DNA of 64,000 bases from Chionis minor (GCA_013398295.1 VZSF01007805.1:1-64000), one strand, 5' to 3'; positions 35,600 through 49,900 are shown, numbered from the stretch's first letter. Numbers and translations are program-made. The notes: generated from the letters alone by a model not told the origin.

Positions 35600-38500
35600 T
35601 GTTTTTCAAAGTAGGAAATTGGACTACATTGAAAGACCAAATAAAGAATACCAATTTTAACTAGATTATGGAACCGATAGCAAAATTTAATTCTTTATAG
35701 TAACGTACTTGGACAAATAGCATTCACTCTATGGCATGTATTATAATTTATATTCATTGTTACCACTCACACTTTCATGGCATGGATAAAATGGCAGTTG
35801 AATTAAATATGGGCTTGTAATAGACTTCAGAGTTTTAATCTTTATTAAGAAACTCTAATTGAATGCATAATTAGCTTTTCAGGGTCTAGGAAACTAGGTT
35901 TAATATCTATGTGGGCTGAAAACATAGATCAGGCATTTTTTTAAGAGCATTTTTTATGAGTTTATTTTTTAGAAGAAATTATCTTGTAACACGGCTTGTA
36001 TAAAACCCCACATTTTAACTTCATTGCAAGAAGCTGTGTATGCAGGAGCAGTAGCAGGCTTTTTTGTGTACCTTTGAATGCCCAAAGACAGCCCTCCTGA
36101 CATTCTAGGTCAATGGTGGGCAGTGTGGCCACCTTTCATTAGAGCAACTCAAGGTGCCTCGTGCCTGTCCCCATTAAAATACATGGGCTAAATGAGTCAG
36201 CGCTTGGGAACAGCGATGGGGCTGCCCCCTTTTCATTCTCTGCTACAGTTCAACTGCACTTAGTCGCCTTCATACCTTCATTATTTTCCTCTGTGTTATT
36301 CTTGACCATCAGCATCAAGCTCAGAGAGCAAGGTATTTTTTTGAGAGTGGAGAGTGATTTGGGTGCCTGCTCTAGTTTTTTAAAGCCGGTCAAGCCTCTT
36401 TATGATGGCTTGAGCTGGTCATCTCGTGTCACTGACAGTTTTTGAAATTTTGATCCTTTACCCCTCTACTCAATGGAAAAAGAAACATCTATATTGCTGT
36501 TGATGGTTGAACCTCTATAGATGGGGGGTACTTCAAGCCAATCTCTGTATTCCTATTTATGTTTAAAATTAATAGAAAAGCCATCCATAGTAGTAGCATT
36601 TTAGAATTATTATGCAAACATACTACCCAGTGATGTCTCAGGTATTGAAGGAATTTATAGTAAGATTAATTACAAATTCAGGGGGGTGTCAAATTCTGTG
36701 CTTTTGTATTTCAGTGGAGAGAATGGGTGAGTTCTGCCAGTCGAGGAATAGTCAGTCTTCTGCCTTACCTATGTGTGTGTTCTTTGGTTCCCAGGCAATG
36801 GGCAAAGGTATATACTGCTTTTTAAATAAGAAGTAGTAAATTGAACAATTTCCTTTAGAGACCGTTTACAATCTGCACTGGACTTGTGAGCACCTCCCAC
36901 TGTGTGTCCAGTGCTGGTATGTTTCTGTTTCCCTAGAGTTTCCTGCTATGTTTTCTTGGTGTAAAGGATCAAGAGCCTGCCAACAGACTCTTTGCATGGC
37001 ACACAATTGAAAACATTTATTAAGGCAACATGTTTGTTTTTACAGATCTGGGAGATTAAGTTTTATTGCTTTAAGGATACCTGTGTTCTGAAGTGTATGG
37101 GGCTCCACAGATTTGGTTTCCATTTTCTGAGTGATTTTTTCTGTAAATATTCTTTTCTATTTGGGAAAAAGGATCAGAATTTTTCTGGAAGTGATAAAGA
37201 AAGGTTTGTTAATGTAAAGTGCCCATGCATTACGTATTTCAGAACTGAAGTCACTTAGAAAGAGATGGAGTGAGTGTTTTTTACAAGAAACTGCAGTTGC
37301 GGTTCATGCGTAGCTGTGTTCTTGCATGTAGGAATCAGTCCATGTGTTCCAGTAGACATAGACCAGATCTGTAAAAATATTGAGGCGCTCACAGTCACAG
37401 AAGGCCTTGTAAAGGTGAGGGATGTCAAAGCTCCATCAGTCTTTACAGCCCACATGTCTAATTAAACCTGTTTTTAGGGATGACACTGTAGGTGTTACAC
37501 ACACGTGTTCCAACGATTGATTACATTATAAAACATCTACAAAGAAGTCATTAAGATAGTGTTCCTGTTCGAAATACCTATCCTATAATAGCACTGTGGT
37601 ATTCCATATTCCCTTGTATATCACCGATTCTCTTATCAACTTCTGCAGTGCACAAGCATTAAAGGCTTTTTATTGCATATAGATCTTACAAGTTCACTTT
37701 AAGGTCTGACCATTAAACCAAGCTCTTTCCATCTATTTGTCATCATTTGTAGTAATGGTTCTGTAGTTAGGTGCCTACCTTCTGCAGTCCCAATGTTGTC
37801 TGATTAGACTCTTGTTGACACCTGTGCAGATCACACTACTATCTTTTCCTTTCATCTGAAAAAGCCCTACAGGGCCCTATATGTGGTACAGTGAAACAGT
37901 TTCTCAAAGTTACTTGTCTTATGTACAAAAGAAGACCATATGTCAAAATGGCTTTTTTTTTTTTTTTCTCTTAAACTGAATTTCCCCATTTCAGAACTGA
38001 ATCTGATCTCAGTGAACATGTCCTTTCTTTTGCCTCTAAGTTAAGAGTATATTTTCCCAGGAGTTTTGCTTTTTTTGAATCTCTATCAGGCAGAAATGGG
38101 ATGACTCCATAAGGAAAATTCTGCCAAAGCAGTAACTTTCCAGGAGAGGAAAGGAGCCATAAGAACAACTTTAGCTAGTGAATACGTTCTGAATCTGAGC
38201 CACAGAAATACGGTGTGTGTATTAATACGCCTTTTAAAACAGAAAATTAAGTACTTTTACAGGATGAATTTGAGTCAATTTTGGCTATACTAATGAGTAT
38301 AGTTACTAGTAAATTACCTGGCCTGGCTGGAAGCTCAAAATCCCTGCTTCTCAAAGAAGGGTGAGACAAGATAAGATACTGGAAAGGGAAATCAGTTGTT
38401 ATTTGTTCCTACAAGAAAGATGCAGGGGGGAGAAAAAAGGTCATCTTCTTTGAATTATCCTTTACCAATATGGAAGAGCTCTGGTTTGTTAGTCTTTACC

Positions 38501-40300
38501 CGCCTGCCCTCTAAGTAATGCTCCACTTATGAGAATATTATACTTATTGTATATTTCTGAGTTTATTTTCTGGAGACTGCAAAATAATACATTTCTTATG
38601 TTCAATATTGTACAGCTTGCATTAATTAATTTATTACTCGACAGTATTGTTTTCAGTACTGCTGTTTTCTATTCCATTTTTTTCTGCACACTTCTTTAGC
38701 AGTCCTGATGGTAAAAGCATGTAGCAAGAGCAAGGTTAAGTATTCAAAAGGTTAGAAATGTCTCACTTATAAAATCCCTTTAAGAGGCAACTCTTGACTA
38801 CGTTGTCAGCTACTTTTTCTGAAGTACAATTATCATATCACTTCAGATGATGTTGCATTTTGTGCTGTTGAACACTTTGTATATGCCAGAGAGTCTGGCA
38901 AATCAATTACCTGTCTCACCTTTTCAATGTGCATGAGCCAAATCTGCATTCATGACTACTGCAGTCTCTTACCACTGGTCTGTGGTCTGTTCCTGTGGTC
39001 AGAGGCAAAGCGTGGATCCAGTGATCCACCAAAACCTGAGTACTCTCTAGTGAATAATTTGGTAGGTCATGGCTGGTTTACTTCACAGGTTTATTCTGCA
39101 TTGCAGGTGTGATCATCCATATTTCAAGCCTGGCTGATGATCTGGGTAGTTATATTCTGGGACGGAACAAAACTCCCTTCTTGATGTATTTTTTGTTTTA
39201 CAAGAATTGAGAAAACGTTCTAGAAACATATTTTTTTTCAGCTGAGAGCCACTGTCATTTGTTGATCGTGGGTTGGCCAGTGTTGTTGCGTAGTTTGGCT
39301 ACTTGTCAGGTACATTGACAAGCTTAAGAACATCGTGAGATGTGACTTGCGTTTGTAGGATACCTGTGCATGCAGCTAAGTTAGCTTCAAAGTAAAATTT
39401 TTCCAAAATTGAACTTAAGGCAGAATTGCTGTTGGCTAAAAAAAAAGGTCTATAGTATATGACTGCTGACTAAGATAATAAAATATTTACTGAAGAGAGA
39501 TGAGAATTTAATCACATAAAGGTCTGTTGGTAAAGACATACTGGCCCATTACGGCAATGAAAAATATTCTATGACATTACATCTGTCTCTGAGTTTGTGG
39601 GAGAAAAAATATGATATTGACAAATAAGTGATTATGTAATTAGACTGTACTGTAAAGTATACGCAAAAGGTGTAGAGCTAAAAAGATTTTGCGTTGCTGG
39701 GCCGAACCATGTGACATTCCTAACATAGTTTTCTGAAAAATCTCAAAAGTTGAATTTCTTTTACTGTGAAAAGAAAAATATTAAAAAACAGAGTTCCATT
39801 ATGTGCAGCTATCACTGCTAGAAGGGTTGGTTTCATTTGCTTCAAACAGATCTTCCCCTTTTCTGTAAAATTTGAGGCAGGTTTTATTGCAAAAGATCTG
39901 AGCAAAAGCTCATTTCAGCCCTTCAGTAAGTAGCTTCCTTCATGCAGGGCCTTCTCCTGGAAGATGTTGAAGAGGACTATTATGAAAGCTTTCAGCAAAG
40001 GGGGACCAAGGTCTCTTTTCTCAATTTTGTGTGGATTGAAGTCTTGTCTAGAGGGGGGAAAAATCAGGCCTCTCAGCCCTAGTGGTGTACTCGAGACAGA
40101 GTAAGAGAAGTGGGGTTTCTGCAGCTGTGATTTTGTCAGGGTTTTCTCGTACAGGCCCTTGGATTTCTGTAATTCAGTTCCTGATAAACATTGTTAGCCT
40201 CTGTATGGTTCACATACTGAGTGATTATGTCCTAAGGTGAATTATTCTTTCTGTTATGCCCTTCTAATCCAAAGGCAGTACAATTAGATTTAGCACTAAT
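35600..40300. other. AT-rich non-coding DNA, no gene seen
   Basis: Short frames at 36161, 36612, 36992, 37255-37465, 37971, 38927 and 39720 carry no recognised feature. A T15 run lies at 37953-37967. The flank 35600-35900 remains rich in TAAT cores and may extend the regulatory block. Confidence 0.55.
37953..37967. repeat. Poly(T) tract, 15 bases
   Basis: A T15 run. No retrocopy is recognisable on the minus strand beside it. Confidence 0.85.
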
Positions 40301-40309
40301 TTAAGCTAA

Positions 40310-40838
40310 CATAGGCTGCACCTTGAGTACTGTGTTCAGTTTTGGGCCCCTCTCTACAGGAGGGACATTGAGGTGCTAAAGCATGTACATAGAAGGGCAA
40401 TGAAGCTGGTGAGGGGTCTAGGGAACAAGTTTTATGAGGAGCGGCTGAGGGAATTAGGATTGTTTAGCCTGGAGAAAAGGAGGCTGAGGGGAGACCTTAT
40501 CACTTTCTACAACTACCTGAAAGGAGGGTGTAGCCAGGTGGGGGTCGGTCTCTTCACCCAAGGACAAGCAATAGGACTGGAGGGAACGGCCTCAAGTTGT
40601 TCCAGGGGAGGTTTAAGTTGGCTATTAGGAAAAATTTCTTCTCCAAAAGGGTATCAAATGTTGGAACAGGCTGCCCAGGGAAGTGGTGGAGTCCCCATCC
40701 CTGGAGGTATTTAAAAGATGTATAGGTGTGGTGCTTAGGGACATGGTTTAGTGCTAGACTTGGCAGTGCTGGCTCAAGAGTTGGACTTGATGATCTTAAA
40801 GATCTCTTCCAACCAAAATGATTCTATGCTTCTCTGAG
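40310..40838 (+). mobile_element. CR1 LINE 3' part, 5'-truncated, frame broken
   Basis: Reading on the plus strand, it starts at 'aggctgcaccttgagtactg', coding the equivalent of the HLEYCVQ segment (residues 435-441 of the copy at 27079-28815). It continues through '[18 protein letters not shown]' (identical peptide, encoded about 40440-40496) and 'ggaacaggctgcccagggaagtggtgga', and ends with 'cttccaaccaaaatgattctatg'. The open part 40373-40714 loses the CR1 frame after about 'GLFTQGQ', so a small indel has shifted it. The 3' terminus has a single 'attctatg' unit. It is a different, older CR1 copy from the one at 26979. Confidence 0.92.
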
Positions 40839-41159
40839 CAAAACCAGGTATTTCCCCTGAATAAAAATCTGTGGGCCACTTTTTAAACAGCACTATGTAG
40901 ACTAAATGCACATTTTTCTCTTTTGCCCATAGTTGTGTCCTGAATAGTAATTTTAGTTGTAGCCCATGCTGGAATATCAGAGGTGTATCAAGAGTCACTG
41001 GAATGAAAACTTACATAAAAAAACTCATCTTGGTGTTCTTTAAAACAGCTACTTATTGTTGTTTTTTCATCTCTGTTCTTATGGTAGCTGTCCTTAAAAT
41101 CACTGTTTTCACTGTTTGTGTCAAATGACTGCATTGCAAGTTATATTTTGTTACTGCCT

Positions 41160-41274
41160 TCTGCTGGGTTTCTTCCACCTTCCCCTCGTGCATCTTCCCT
41201 GCAGGAGATAAGATGTTAGACTAAATGGCCTGTGACTCTCATCGTGTATGGCAATTCCTATGATCCTAAGTTTG
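41160..41274 (+). mobile_element. Ancient CR1-type 3' end
   Basis: The line 'ctgctgggtttcttccaccttc', 'cctgcaggagataagatgttagactaaatggcc', 'gtgtatggcaattcctatgatcctaag' follows the layout of the old CR1 3' tail that I know from turtles and crocodilians ('ggatactgggctagatggacc ... cagtatggcaattcttatgttc'). It differs from the bird-type tail 'aggtcccttccaaccc' seen in the other three copies, so it represents an older, separate CR1 lineage. Only the 3' end remains, heavily substituted. This identification is from memory of the pattern, not an alignment. Confidence 0.6.
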
Positions 41275-44200
41275 TATACTATATTGGAGCTTTGAAGCTC
41301 TTGCATTAGATGGGATATGGTTGCATTGCCCCAGGGATGCAGAGCTGAAGTACCAAAGGAACAAATTAACAGGATGTCACATTAAAATAATTTTTCAGCT
41401 GTAATTTAGGTAACTAGATTAATGTGAATTAATTTAGGAATACTTAAATATAACATAATCACACCTAAATGATGTACAATATAAACAATAATTAAGGCAG
41501 AAAAATCAAATTTATGTAAAAAGGAGTCTAGACTTTCAGTGTTTGTACACCTCAAATACATCTGTTGAAAGAAAACAGAGTTGTAAGGGAATGGTTTAAA
41601 TTCCAAATCATGTAGTAAACATAGTGCATCCTTTCACTCTTGGAGTCTTTCTGTAGGGAATTTTTTAAAACCTGACATTTTCTTCTGGCTCATTTTCTAT
41701 TACCAGGTCTGGCCAAGCCCTTCTGTACAGTAGAGAAAACTGTTGAATTTCTGGTGAGATTAGTGATGTGACCACAATCTATTATCATTCCTGAAAATAC
41801 ATGCATTGTCTTTTTTTTTTTTTTAATACATATGCTGTGGTTCTGTTTTATCAGATGTTTAACAAATGGCACATAAAGTTGGTGACCATATATATCAGTA
41901 TTTTTTGACATGGATGTTTTAACAGCAAAGCAAGTTTTAAGGGTGAAATGCAGAGAAGTGCCAGAAGAAAAAGAACATTTTAAGCTTATGACGTAACTGA
42001 AATTGATTAAACAGTATGATTAATACTGTGGAAAAACTCATTTTCAAATGGTTTGTGAAAAGCAAGGAATTCCGTTCACTGTAATTCATAGGTCAGGTTA
42101 CCCTGGGAGTGTTAATGCTATTAATTTAGCCTGGAGAAATAGCAAAAATATCTGATTTTATTTCCCCTGTGAACAGATTTCTTCTACTTGTTAATTTCCT
42201 TATAAAGAAAAAATTCTGTTTGTCCATCCAGGCACCAAAATTCCTTAGGAGAGTGTTTGTGCAATGGTCAGTATTCTGTACCATTTCATCGTACTGCAAC
42301 ATGACTTTTAAAATTATTATTTGATTAATGGCTTTGGTGATGATTAAATCACGTTGATTATGAAGAACTAAATTGAAAACTCAAAATCAGACTATGTAGA
42401 TTTTGGTGGTACGTGAAAAAACAAGAATCATCCATAACCTGATGACAGTGTGCTATTTGAACAGATGAGCAATTCTGTTAAGTTTTAAAACTTAAGGCTA
42501 GAGGTAGTGATTGCAGTGGATTCCACTGTACGGCTTCCAGGAAGTTTACCTGATTTCAGTAATTCCATTATATTTCACAGAATAGACTCAGCAGTTTCCT
42601 GTCTGAAAACTTTCTCCCTGTTACTGAGCAATCAGTTGCTTGAAATACAAGCTATTGACACGTAAGGAGAACAGACAGGTGTTTAATCAAGACTCTGCTT
42701 AGGTGATAAATGAACCACTGCAGAATATAGCTTACTACTCTGTGTAGTGCATCTTAATAGACAATACTCAGCTCTGTGCCAAAAGTTTCATCATGTGAAC
42801 TTTTGGATCCAGAGCTTTTCCAAAACCCTGCTGAATTGGTGAGAGAGACTCAACGCTATGCGCGAACATCAGATTGATTTAGAGCCTATTCAGCCCTACT
42901 AGCATGGTAGTTTTGCAAAGGATGAAATCATAAGCAAGCACAGAATTTATCGTAATTAAACTATACATGTATACTGTACCTTATATGAAAACGATTCAGA
43001 AGTAAAACAAGAGAAGTCACTATTAAGTTCTGTTCCTCTAAGGCTCATTTTGTTTGCTCTTAATGCTCGTTTTGTAAGTGCCGTTGAGAGATCTACCCTT
43101 AAAAAGTGTGCTAAAGAAAATGATGAAAGTAATTATTATTTGAACTTTCTTAGACCTCAACCACAAGCTTTTTTAAAGGAAATGTAATGAAATGAGGAAA
43201 ATTAAGGTAATGGGTGAAGAAAACATGAGTCAGAATAAATAGAATACAATGTTACAGAATGCCAACAATGGAAACTTGTGCTGAAGCTGATCTGTGCTCT
43301 TATTTACATTCACGGAAGTGTCAGTTTGCTGTAAGCATGGGATGATGTGGTGTACAGAAAGCAGTAAGACTGTCCTGAAGTGCATTTCCCACATAACTGA
43401 TAAAAAATGTCATGCTAAAAATGGAAGTGACAATCCACGCACCCTTCTCGTGCTCACTGCAGATTTTTTCCCCATCAGATGTGGGAGTTACAAATGGAAG
43501 TGTATGCATGTCTGGAGACAGTGGTGTCACTGAGGTGAGTCACCTGAAAAGTGAACCGTTGATGGAAGTGCTGTTTTCTCCTCCTCGTAAGAGGAATCGC
43601 CAATTGGTGGCTGAATATCTCTAGTTAGTTAATAGGAAGCTTGTTCAGAGAATGTCTGAGTCAGCTATCTTTTAAGCCTGCTTCTTAAACAGATTGCCTG
43701 ATGTCTGTCCTGGAGAGAAGCTGTCCAGGAGAAGGTTTCGGTATGATACCAGCTGCTTTTTCATGAATTAACTTGTTTTTGTTCCATCAGCACAACAACT
43801 TTCATCAACATTCAGGTCTTAGGAAGTAAAACGTTTTAGACTGTGACTGAGGTGGTGCCTATTACCCACAACTTCTATAGCATTAGCCTTTGTTATTAAC
43901 TCTGGCAAAATCTATTTTCCACTTTAACTTCTCAGTAGTAAGTATATTATTCAAGACCAAGACTTGAGGTACGTAAAATAACCGGCAGTATCATACCCAT
44001 TAAGCTGTCAGTTTTCAGCAGGGCACTCGTGATATTACCTATGGCTTCCTGTCTTCCTGACTCCCTTCAACAATCTCCTCTCCATCAGCTGCCTCTCTTA
44101 TGCCCCAGAAACTGCTGTCAGTGGCCTGGCGGATGGCTCATTTGACATGTCTGTCATGTTGTGAAGCGTGTGTAGGAGCTAGATTAAATGAAGAGAGAGC

Positions 44201-45288
44201 TAGCTCATCTGACTGCCTACCGAGGAGCTTCAGGTCAGGGAAAGCTTTCTCTACATCAGGACTGCAGTAATTGGAGGAGGAGAAAAGTAGCAGGGAAGGA
44301 GAGCTCTGCGGTATGGTAGGGAGAGGGGGGCAGCAGAGACTGGATGGAGATGGCTGAAGTACATATGCTGTTGGAGTATAGGAATAATGGCTCTTTTCAG
44401 TGCCACATTGGAGTCTTTGAGAACTTTTAAGGAAATCATTTACTGTCAGCTTTTTTCCAGCCTTACTCTTTTAGCACACAGTCTTCTCCTAATGCTTGCG
44501 GGCATTAACTCTTCCTGCTTCTGGGAAGTTGGAGGGAGAAAACAGAAGTAGATGGGCATTGTAGAGTGGATGGATTCTGTCTGCCTGTTGACAGAAAGAG
44601 TGAGGCACCTTTCCACTCCCCTCCCAGACCTGAGTCTTTTTGTGGAGCTCGCGGTAGGTTATAGAAAACTTACCTGGATAATTCTGCACTCTCTAGATAT
44701 CACCTGCTTTTTCCGATAGATTTGTAAGGCTCCCAGATACGGTGGTGAGGTGAGCAGTGAAAATTTCTGGCACATTTTTAAGTAAAATGAGAAAGAGAGC
44801 AGTACTTAATATTGCATTAATGAAAAATCATCCCTGGAAAATAGTGGAGAGAGTTATTTTTATGCAAGTGTAGATTTTTGATGCCAAGACAATAAAGAGA
44901 AACCACAATTTGTTCCATTAAGCTTGTATCATATTGTCAGCACTTGCCCATATGGAAAACATATAAATTGTCATGAAAACATGAAAATGGGACAATTTGG
45001 TAATGTTTTGAGTAGGCTTTATAAATATCATATGTATTTTTAAATACATAAGTGATGCAGTTTTGAACACAAAAGAACCACAGTTGTGGCAGCCAGATTT
45101 TGCTGTGTTCCCAGAGCAGCAAAATTAGCAGAGCTGCAAATGCAGTTATTCAGAAGTTGAAAATCTGGAGTAAGTCAGAAAAAGTATTAAGAGATTTGGT
45201 GGGAAACCAGTAAAAGCTAAAAGGGGCACAAATATGCATTCTTTTTTCTCACTGGTGGTCAGAATTTGTGTGTGCACTTCTAGATTTA

Positions 45289-45314
45289 ACTGAGCTTTTG
45301 TACAAAAGCTCAGT
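45289..45314. repeat. Perfect 26-bp palindrome
   Basis: The 26 bases equal their own reverse complement, centred on the GTAC at 45300-45303, with arms beginning ACTGAGCTTTT. There is no spacer, so as RNA or single-stranded DNA it would form a hairpin only by opening the central bases. It is much longer than expected by chance in one window of this size. It is not part of any recognisable transposon terminus. Confidence 0.92.
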
Positions 45315-46867
45315 CACTAAGCCTGACAACTAACTTGGTGACTGGAGCAAATCTTCAGCCCATGGGCGGGTGAAATAGTGGTAGGGTTGGGCCAAGGGTA
45401 GAAATGTGGGCAGCTCTGTGACCTTTCACCACATTATGTGCTTCTATGGGTCTGGAAAGTACTAAGGCTGGGTCTACAGGTTTATTCTTAGCCCTGCTGT
45501 TTGTTGAACACACCGGTTGTACGGAGTATCAGAGCTCAGTAGGTATGAATGGAAAAATGAGGCTATGCATTAGCTGAGGAGCTGGCTCATTATGCAAAGA
45601 GAGGAGGAATCAAAGGCATCATTGCATTTTTTTCTCTTACCGTTTCCCACTAACTGTCTTTCCCTTAACTTATGTGTTGAATTCGTGATGGTCTTAGTTT
45701 CAGGAAAAATAACTTTGCTAACACCAACGCTGTGGAGTATTATGGTGTGTCTTCCAGTAATTGATGCGGGCTGGAGACTAGGAGGTGTTTGGCAAGGAGA
45801 AGTGTTATTTTGGGATCCAGTTGGCGTGGGATTCCTTCATGCAGGGTAATAATCCAGTACCTTTTGGCCAAAATCCTTTCTGACTTGATTCCCTGTTTTT
45901 AGAGTCAATAACATTCCTTTCTTTCCCACCTCATGTAAACCCTTCCTTATGGAGTTTAAACCCTGCAGAGCACATCACACATGCCTAGCTGATGTCTTAC
46001 AGTACTACTGCAATGCATTTCCTGATGTATTAACTTGTAATTCAGTAGAGTGTGTTCTGGGCCTTGAACTTGATTGTACTAGGCTTAGCCTGTGTGTCTC
46101 CTGGGATGCCATCTGAATGAGAACTGTCTAGGTCTCTTCTCCACGAAGGCCTGCTGGGTGCGCAAAACCCACCTTCTGTCCCTCCCTGTGGGTTTGTGAC
46201 CTGCTGAACAGGGGTGCTCCTTCACTGGGGAAGTTGTGCTTCCTTCTGTGGATTTTTTACCATTTTTCACCTGGGTGCTGTGACAATTTGCTTCTGAAGC
46301 TAGAGAAATCGAACTCAAAATGCCAGTGCTTTTGAAATACATTGTAGAGGGCATCTGTGTTGGAGCCATATGACAGGGATGAAAAGGAACGTGCAATTAA
46401 AAATCAGTACTTCTTGTCATTAGTGACAATGACCATAATAATAATGTTTATCTTTTAAAAAAATTCTGAGGAAAAGTCTTAGTGATTCATATTTATATAC
46501 AAAACAACATTGAAACATTTACCACATAGCTAGTGGCCAAAGGATAAGATAAAATTCTGGCGCTGTATTTAGATTGTGTCTTGCAGACATATCTAATCTT
46601 CAGTGGCATGAGAAATGTTGCAGAAAACTATGTCATCAAAAATTGCTGCAGCATCATACTTAAAAAACTATCCTCTAGAAACCAGGTCAACTTTCACTGT
46701 AGCTTAGGGTAATACATACAGGCACTACAGAGTTTTTTATATCTTATAATGGAGATAGTATAGATAATAATATACTTTCATCCATTACTTCTATCAGATC
46801 GTCTTATCTCCTTTGTGGCATCAAAAGCGTGTATTCAGAAGAGATTGAGACAGAAGTGTCTGCACAC

Positions 46868-46930
46868 ATGAAGGGCCTGATTCAGTTTACGTTGAAGTCA
46901 GTGGAGATTTCTGTCCTTGATGGGAGCAGA
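46868..46930. repeat. Relic of an old dyad-type interspersed repeat
   Basis: The phrase 'gggcctgattcagtttacgttgaagtcagtgg' followed by 'agatttctgtccttgatgggagcagaag' matches my memory of an old sauropsid repeat ('gggcctgattct...cattgaagtcaatgggagttttgcc...tgggagcag'). It shares the 'gaagtcagtgg' core with the sites at 7015 and 20635. The copy is strongly decayed. Confidence 0.5.
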
Positions 46931-49900
46931 AGCAACTGTCTGAATTCTACTCACAACGTTTCATTAATGTTCTTTATGGTATGCGCATGGGGAATAGAGA
47001 CTGACCCCTCAAATAATGAAAACACTGTAATAATTGGAAAGATATTAGTGCTGTAACTTTGTCGGCCATTAACAAAACTGACAGTTCTGTTCCGTCAAGG
47101 TGTCTGTATGACCTCCCAGAGTTACGATATCCGAGTTCTGGCAACAAAATAAACTCAAAATAACATGTATAACATCTATATGGTTTCTCTTTGCCTTCTA
47201 AATCATAAGAAAAAGAAGCTTCATTATTTTTCAGGCTTTCAAAAGATGATTGTCCTGTTGGAGAAGTGACAGTGCAAGGCATTAGTGAATGGAACTTTAC
47301 TCCTTTTTTTCTGTTGTCTTGAGTGTGGCTTACCAGACCCAGGTTTTATAGAGTTATTTGGAAGGAGGTGCTGTTTATGTCTCCTGCAGTTGTCCCAGTT
47401 CACCATGGAATGCTGATATTTCAGATAAGGGTATCTTAACAATTTTTTTAAAGGTCGTTTTGTGTATATATTGAAGAATTCCAGGAAGAGGATTACAGTT
47501 TTAGAGAATCTATGAATTCTTTGGCAATGCAGCAGACAGTAAGCTTCTACATTTGGTTTGAGAGGAAAAATATGAGTAATTTCATAACAATTTCTTTCAT
47601 CCAACAGCTTCTTTTGACTCTATGGTAGCAGCAATTGGCTGAAATAATAACTGTCTTTTTGTGAGGTGTTTAATACAGATTAATTTTTTCCTTGCTCATA
47701 GTATTATTGCATATTTTTAGTTTCCTCTAAGCAGGAATGTTCCTGAGAGACTTTGTGTGGTTGTTCCTAGTTGTTTTCCCTCCTTCATCTCCCAGGGAGT
47801 TTGGAGATCAGCTATAAGTGATGGTCTAAGACCTTTTTAATGCTTCCAGGATAACTGCTTGTGCGTATAGTACTACTTAATTGTAAAAGAAAGAAGTTAA
47901 ATAGTCAGTATAACTTTCAAGCCAGTCTTCTCAGGCACCTATGAGATCAGACCAGTCGTGAGTCACTTTCACAGAAAGGTTTTAGAAGCTCAGTTCATGT
48001 AAGCATCAAATGATCTAGTTATTTCTTTCAATTACATTGTTTTCCTGAAACTGTAAATGACCTTGGAAAACTGGGTTATACCAGTAGGCTTGTGAAGTGA
48101 CCCTTCTTGTTGTATTTAGAATTAATTTTTTTCATGAGACCCAGGCAGAGTAAGAAACTGTAAAATTCTTCTATAAAGTGGTTGCAATTTGAATTAAATG
48201 CACAAACCTCCTATTGATGTCATCAAAGAAGTTTGTATTTTATTTTATCTGACTTTTGTTTATCTTTAGTATTTTTTAATTTGTTATGTGGTTGGGAAGC
48301 AGAGTGACAGGATTTTTCTTTTCTTTTTGGAACACCAGTAAAGCTTGTTAAGTTTAAAATAGCATCACCTTTGAAAATGCTTTTTGAATTCAAGATCCAG
48401 TACCTGGCAAGTTCTTTAGATCCATTTAAACCTCTGGTGAGATTTCTGTGCTTTCTTTGATGGAAGTATAGGGAAAATACTTTCCTAGTTTTCTGTTGCT
48501 TTAAGAGGCAGAGGATATCTGTGGTGAGTCATGGAGGAGTTTAGCGGTGATATGTTACTAAAATGCATTTTGGCAGAGGATGGAGAAGTAACTACTCAAT
48601 CTGTTGTGAAACAAGAGAGTCTTTCAGCCCATTTTTCAAAGTGCTTATAGTTCCCATTTCAAGGCAAGTCAAACAATAAAAGTAGTGAGCAAAGAAAATT
48701 AATGTGTATCTGGAATACTTTAATTAAAAATAATAATTATAATGGACCCATGGTGCTCCTGAGCGCCTATTTTCTTCTTATTGTTGATTGATTCTGCTAA
48801 ATTTTACTCTCACAGCAAATTATGTTGCTGTTCTGTTACATTTCATATTTGATTACTGAGAGATAGTGAAGCAATTTAAATGGGACTTCTATGAAAAAAG
48901 AGAGCTCTGTTTTTGAATTGAAACAGTATCCTTTACTTTAAAGATAGTTGGTTTAGTACAGGGATTTTATAATAAATGTTTTCACAATAAAGAGCCCAAG
49001 CAAGAATTAAATACTTTAGATGATATTTGGAGGACTTTCTTTTGAAAGCATGAAGTAAATGGTGACATCCAGGAAATTAAAATGCAGCCTTGGTAAAGAC
49101 AAGTTCAAACAGAGTGATTATGGAACAATTTCTACATAAGAAATTATTGCCTATAAAGGCTTTGCTTCTAATCACAGGTTCCCGTGCAAATACCTGGTTT
49201 ATTCTCCATCCTGGAATGCTGCGCCTCTTCTAAGCACGCTGTCGGCTCTACTACAAGAATGCCCTTTCTGTTGGTAGGATAAGCTAGTTGTGTAAAAGCT
49301 GTTTCCATCAGGAAGCCTGCTCTTCATTTTCTGCCAGCAAAGTTAAATTGCACATCCTGGAAGACGGGACAGATCTCACTTCTCTGAATCTGTAACTCTA
49401 GCGCAAACTGTAATTTTACCTTAATTTGCAGTGATTCATGTATTTCACACTACAGTCCAGAATGATATCGGGATTCTGGCAAGAAGAGGAGAATGACTGT
49501 CAAACTGTCTTTACTAAGAAACCTTAAAAGTAAAGTATGACGCTGCAGATATTAAGGTTTATGGGAGTGACAGAGGTTGCTATCAGAGCAGCAGTCTTTA
49601 GAAGAGGATCGTGGTTCGATTGTCACAGCTTACTGAAAACAAAGGTAAAGCAATGGTTGATTTAAGAACACTGTCTTTTTGTTAGGTGCTCAGTAAGACA
49701 GAGAAAGCAGCTCAGAGCAAATCTGATGTGATTCTGAATCTTTTCCTCCAAAACTTGAAGAGAATCCAAACAAAGTGATGGGTTTCAAATACTATGACCG
49801 CATTACCTTTTTTGTGTGTTTTCTAACTTCCTTGTGCAAGAAAAGGTTGTGCAAGAGAATGAATATTGTCAGGAACTTCCAAGTCCTTATGAAGTAAATG

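Noticed and set aside
40373..40714. 113-codon plus-strand frame as a host gene
   Set aside because: Its first half is CR1 ORF2 C-terminus and the second half is the same element read out of frame.
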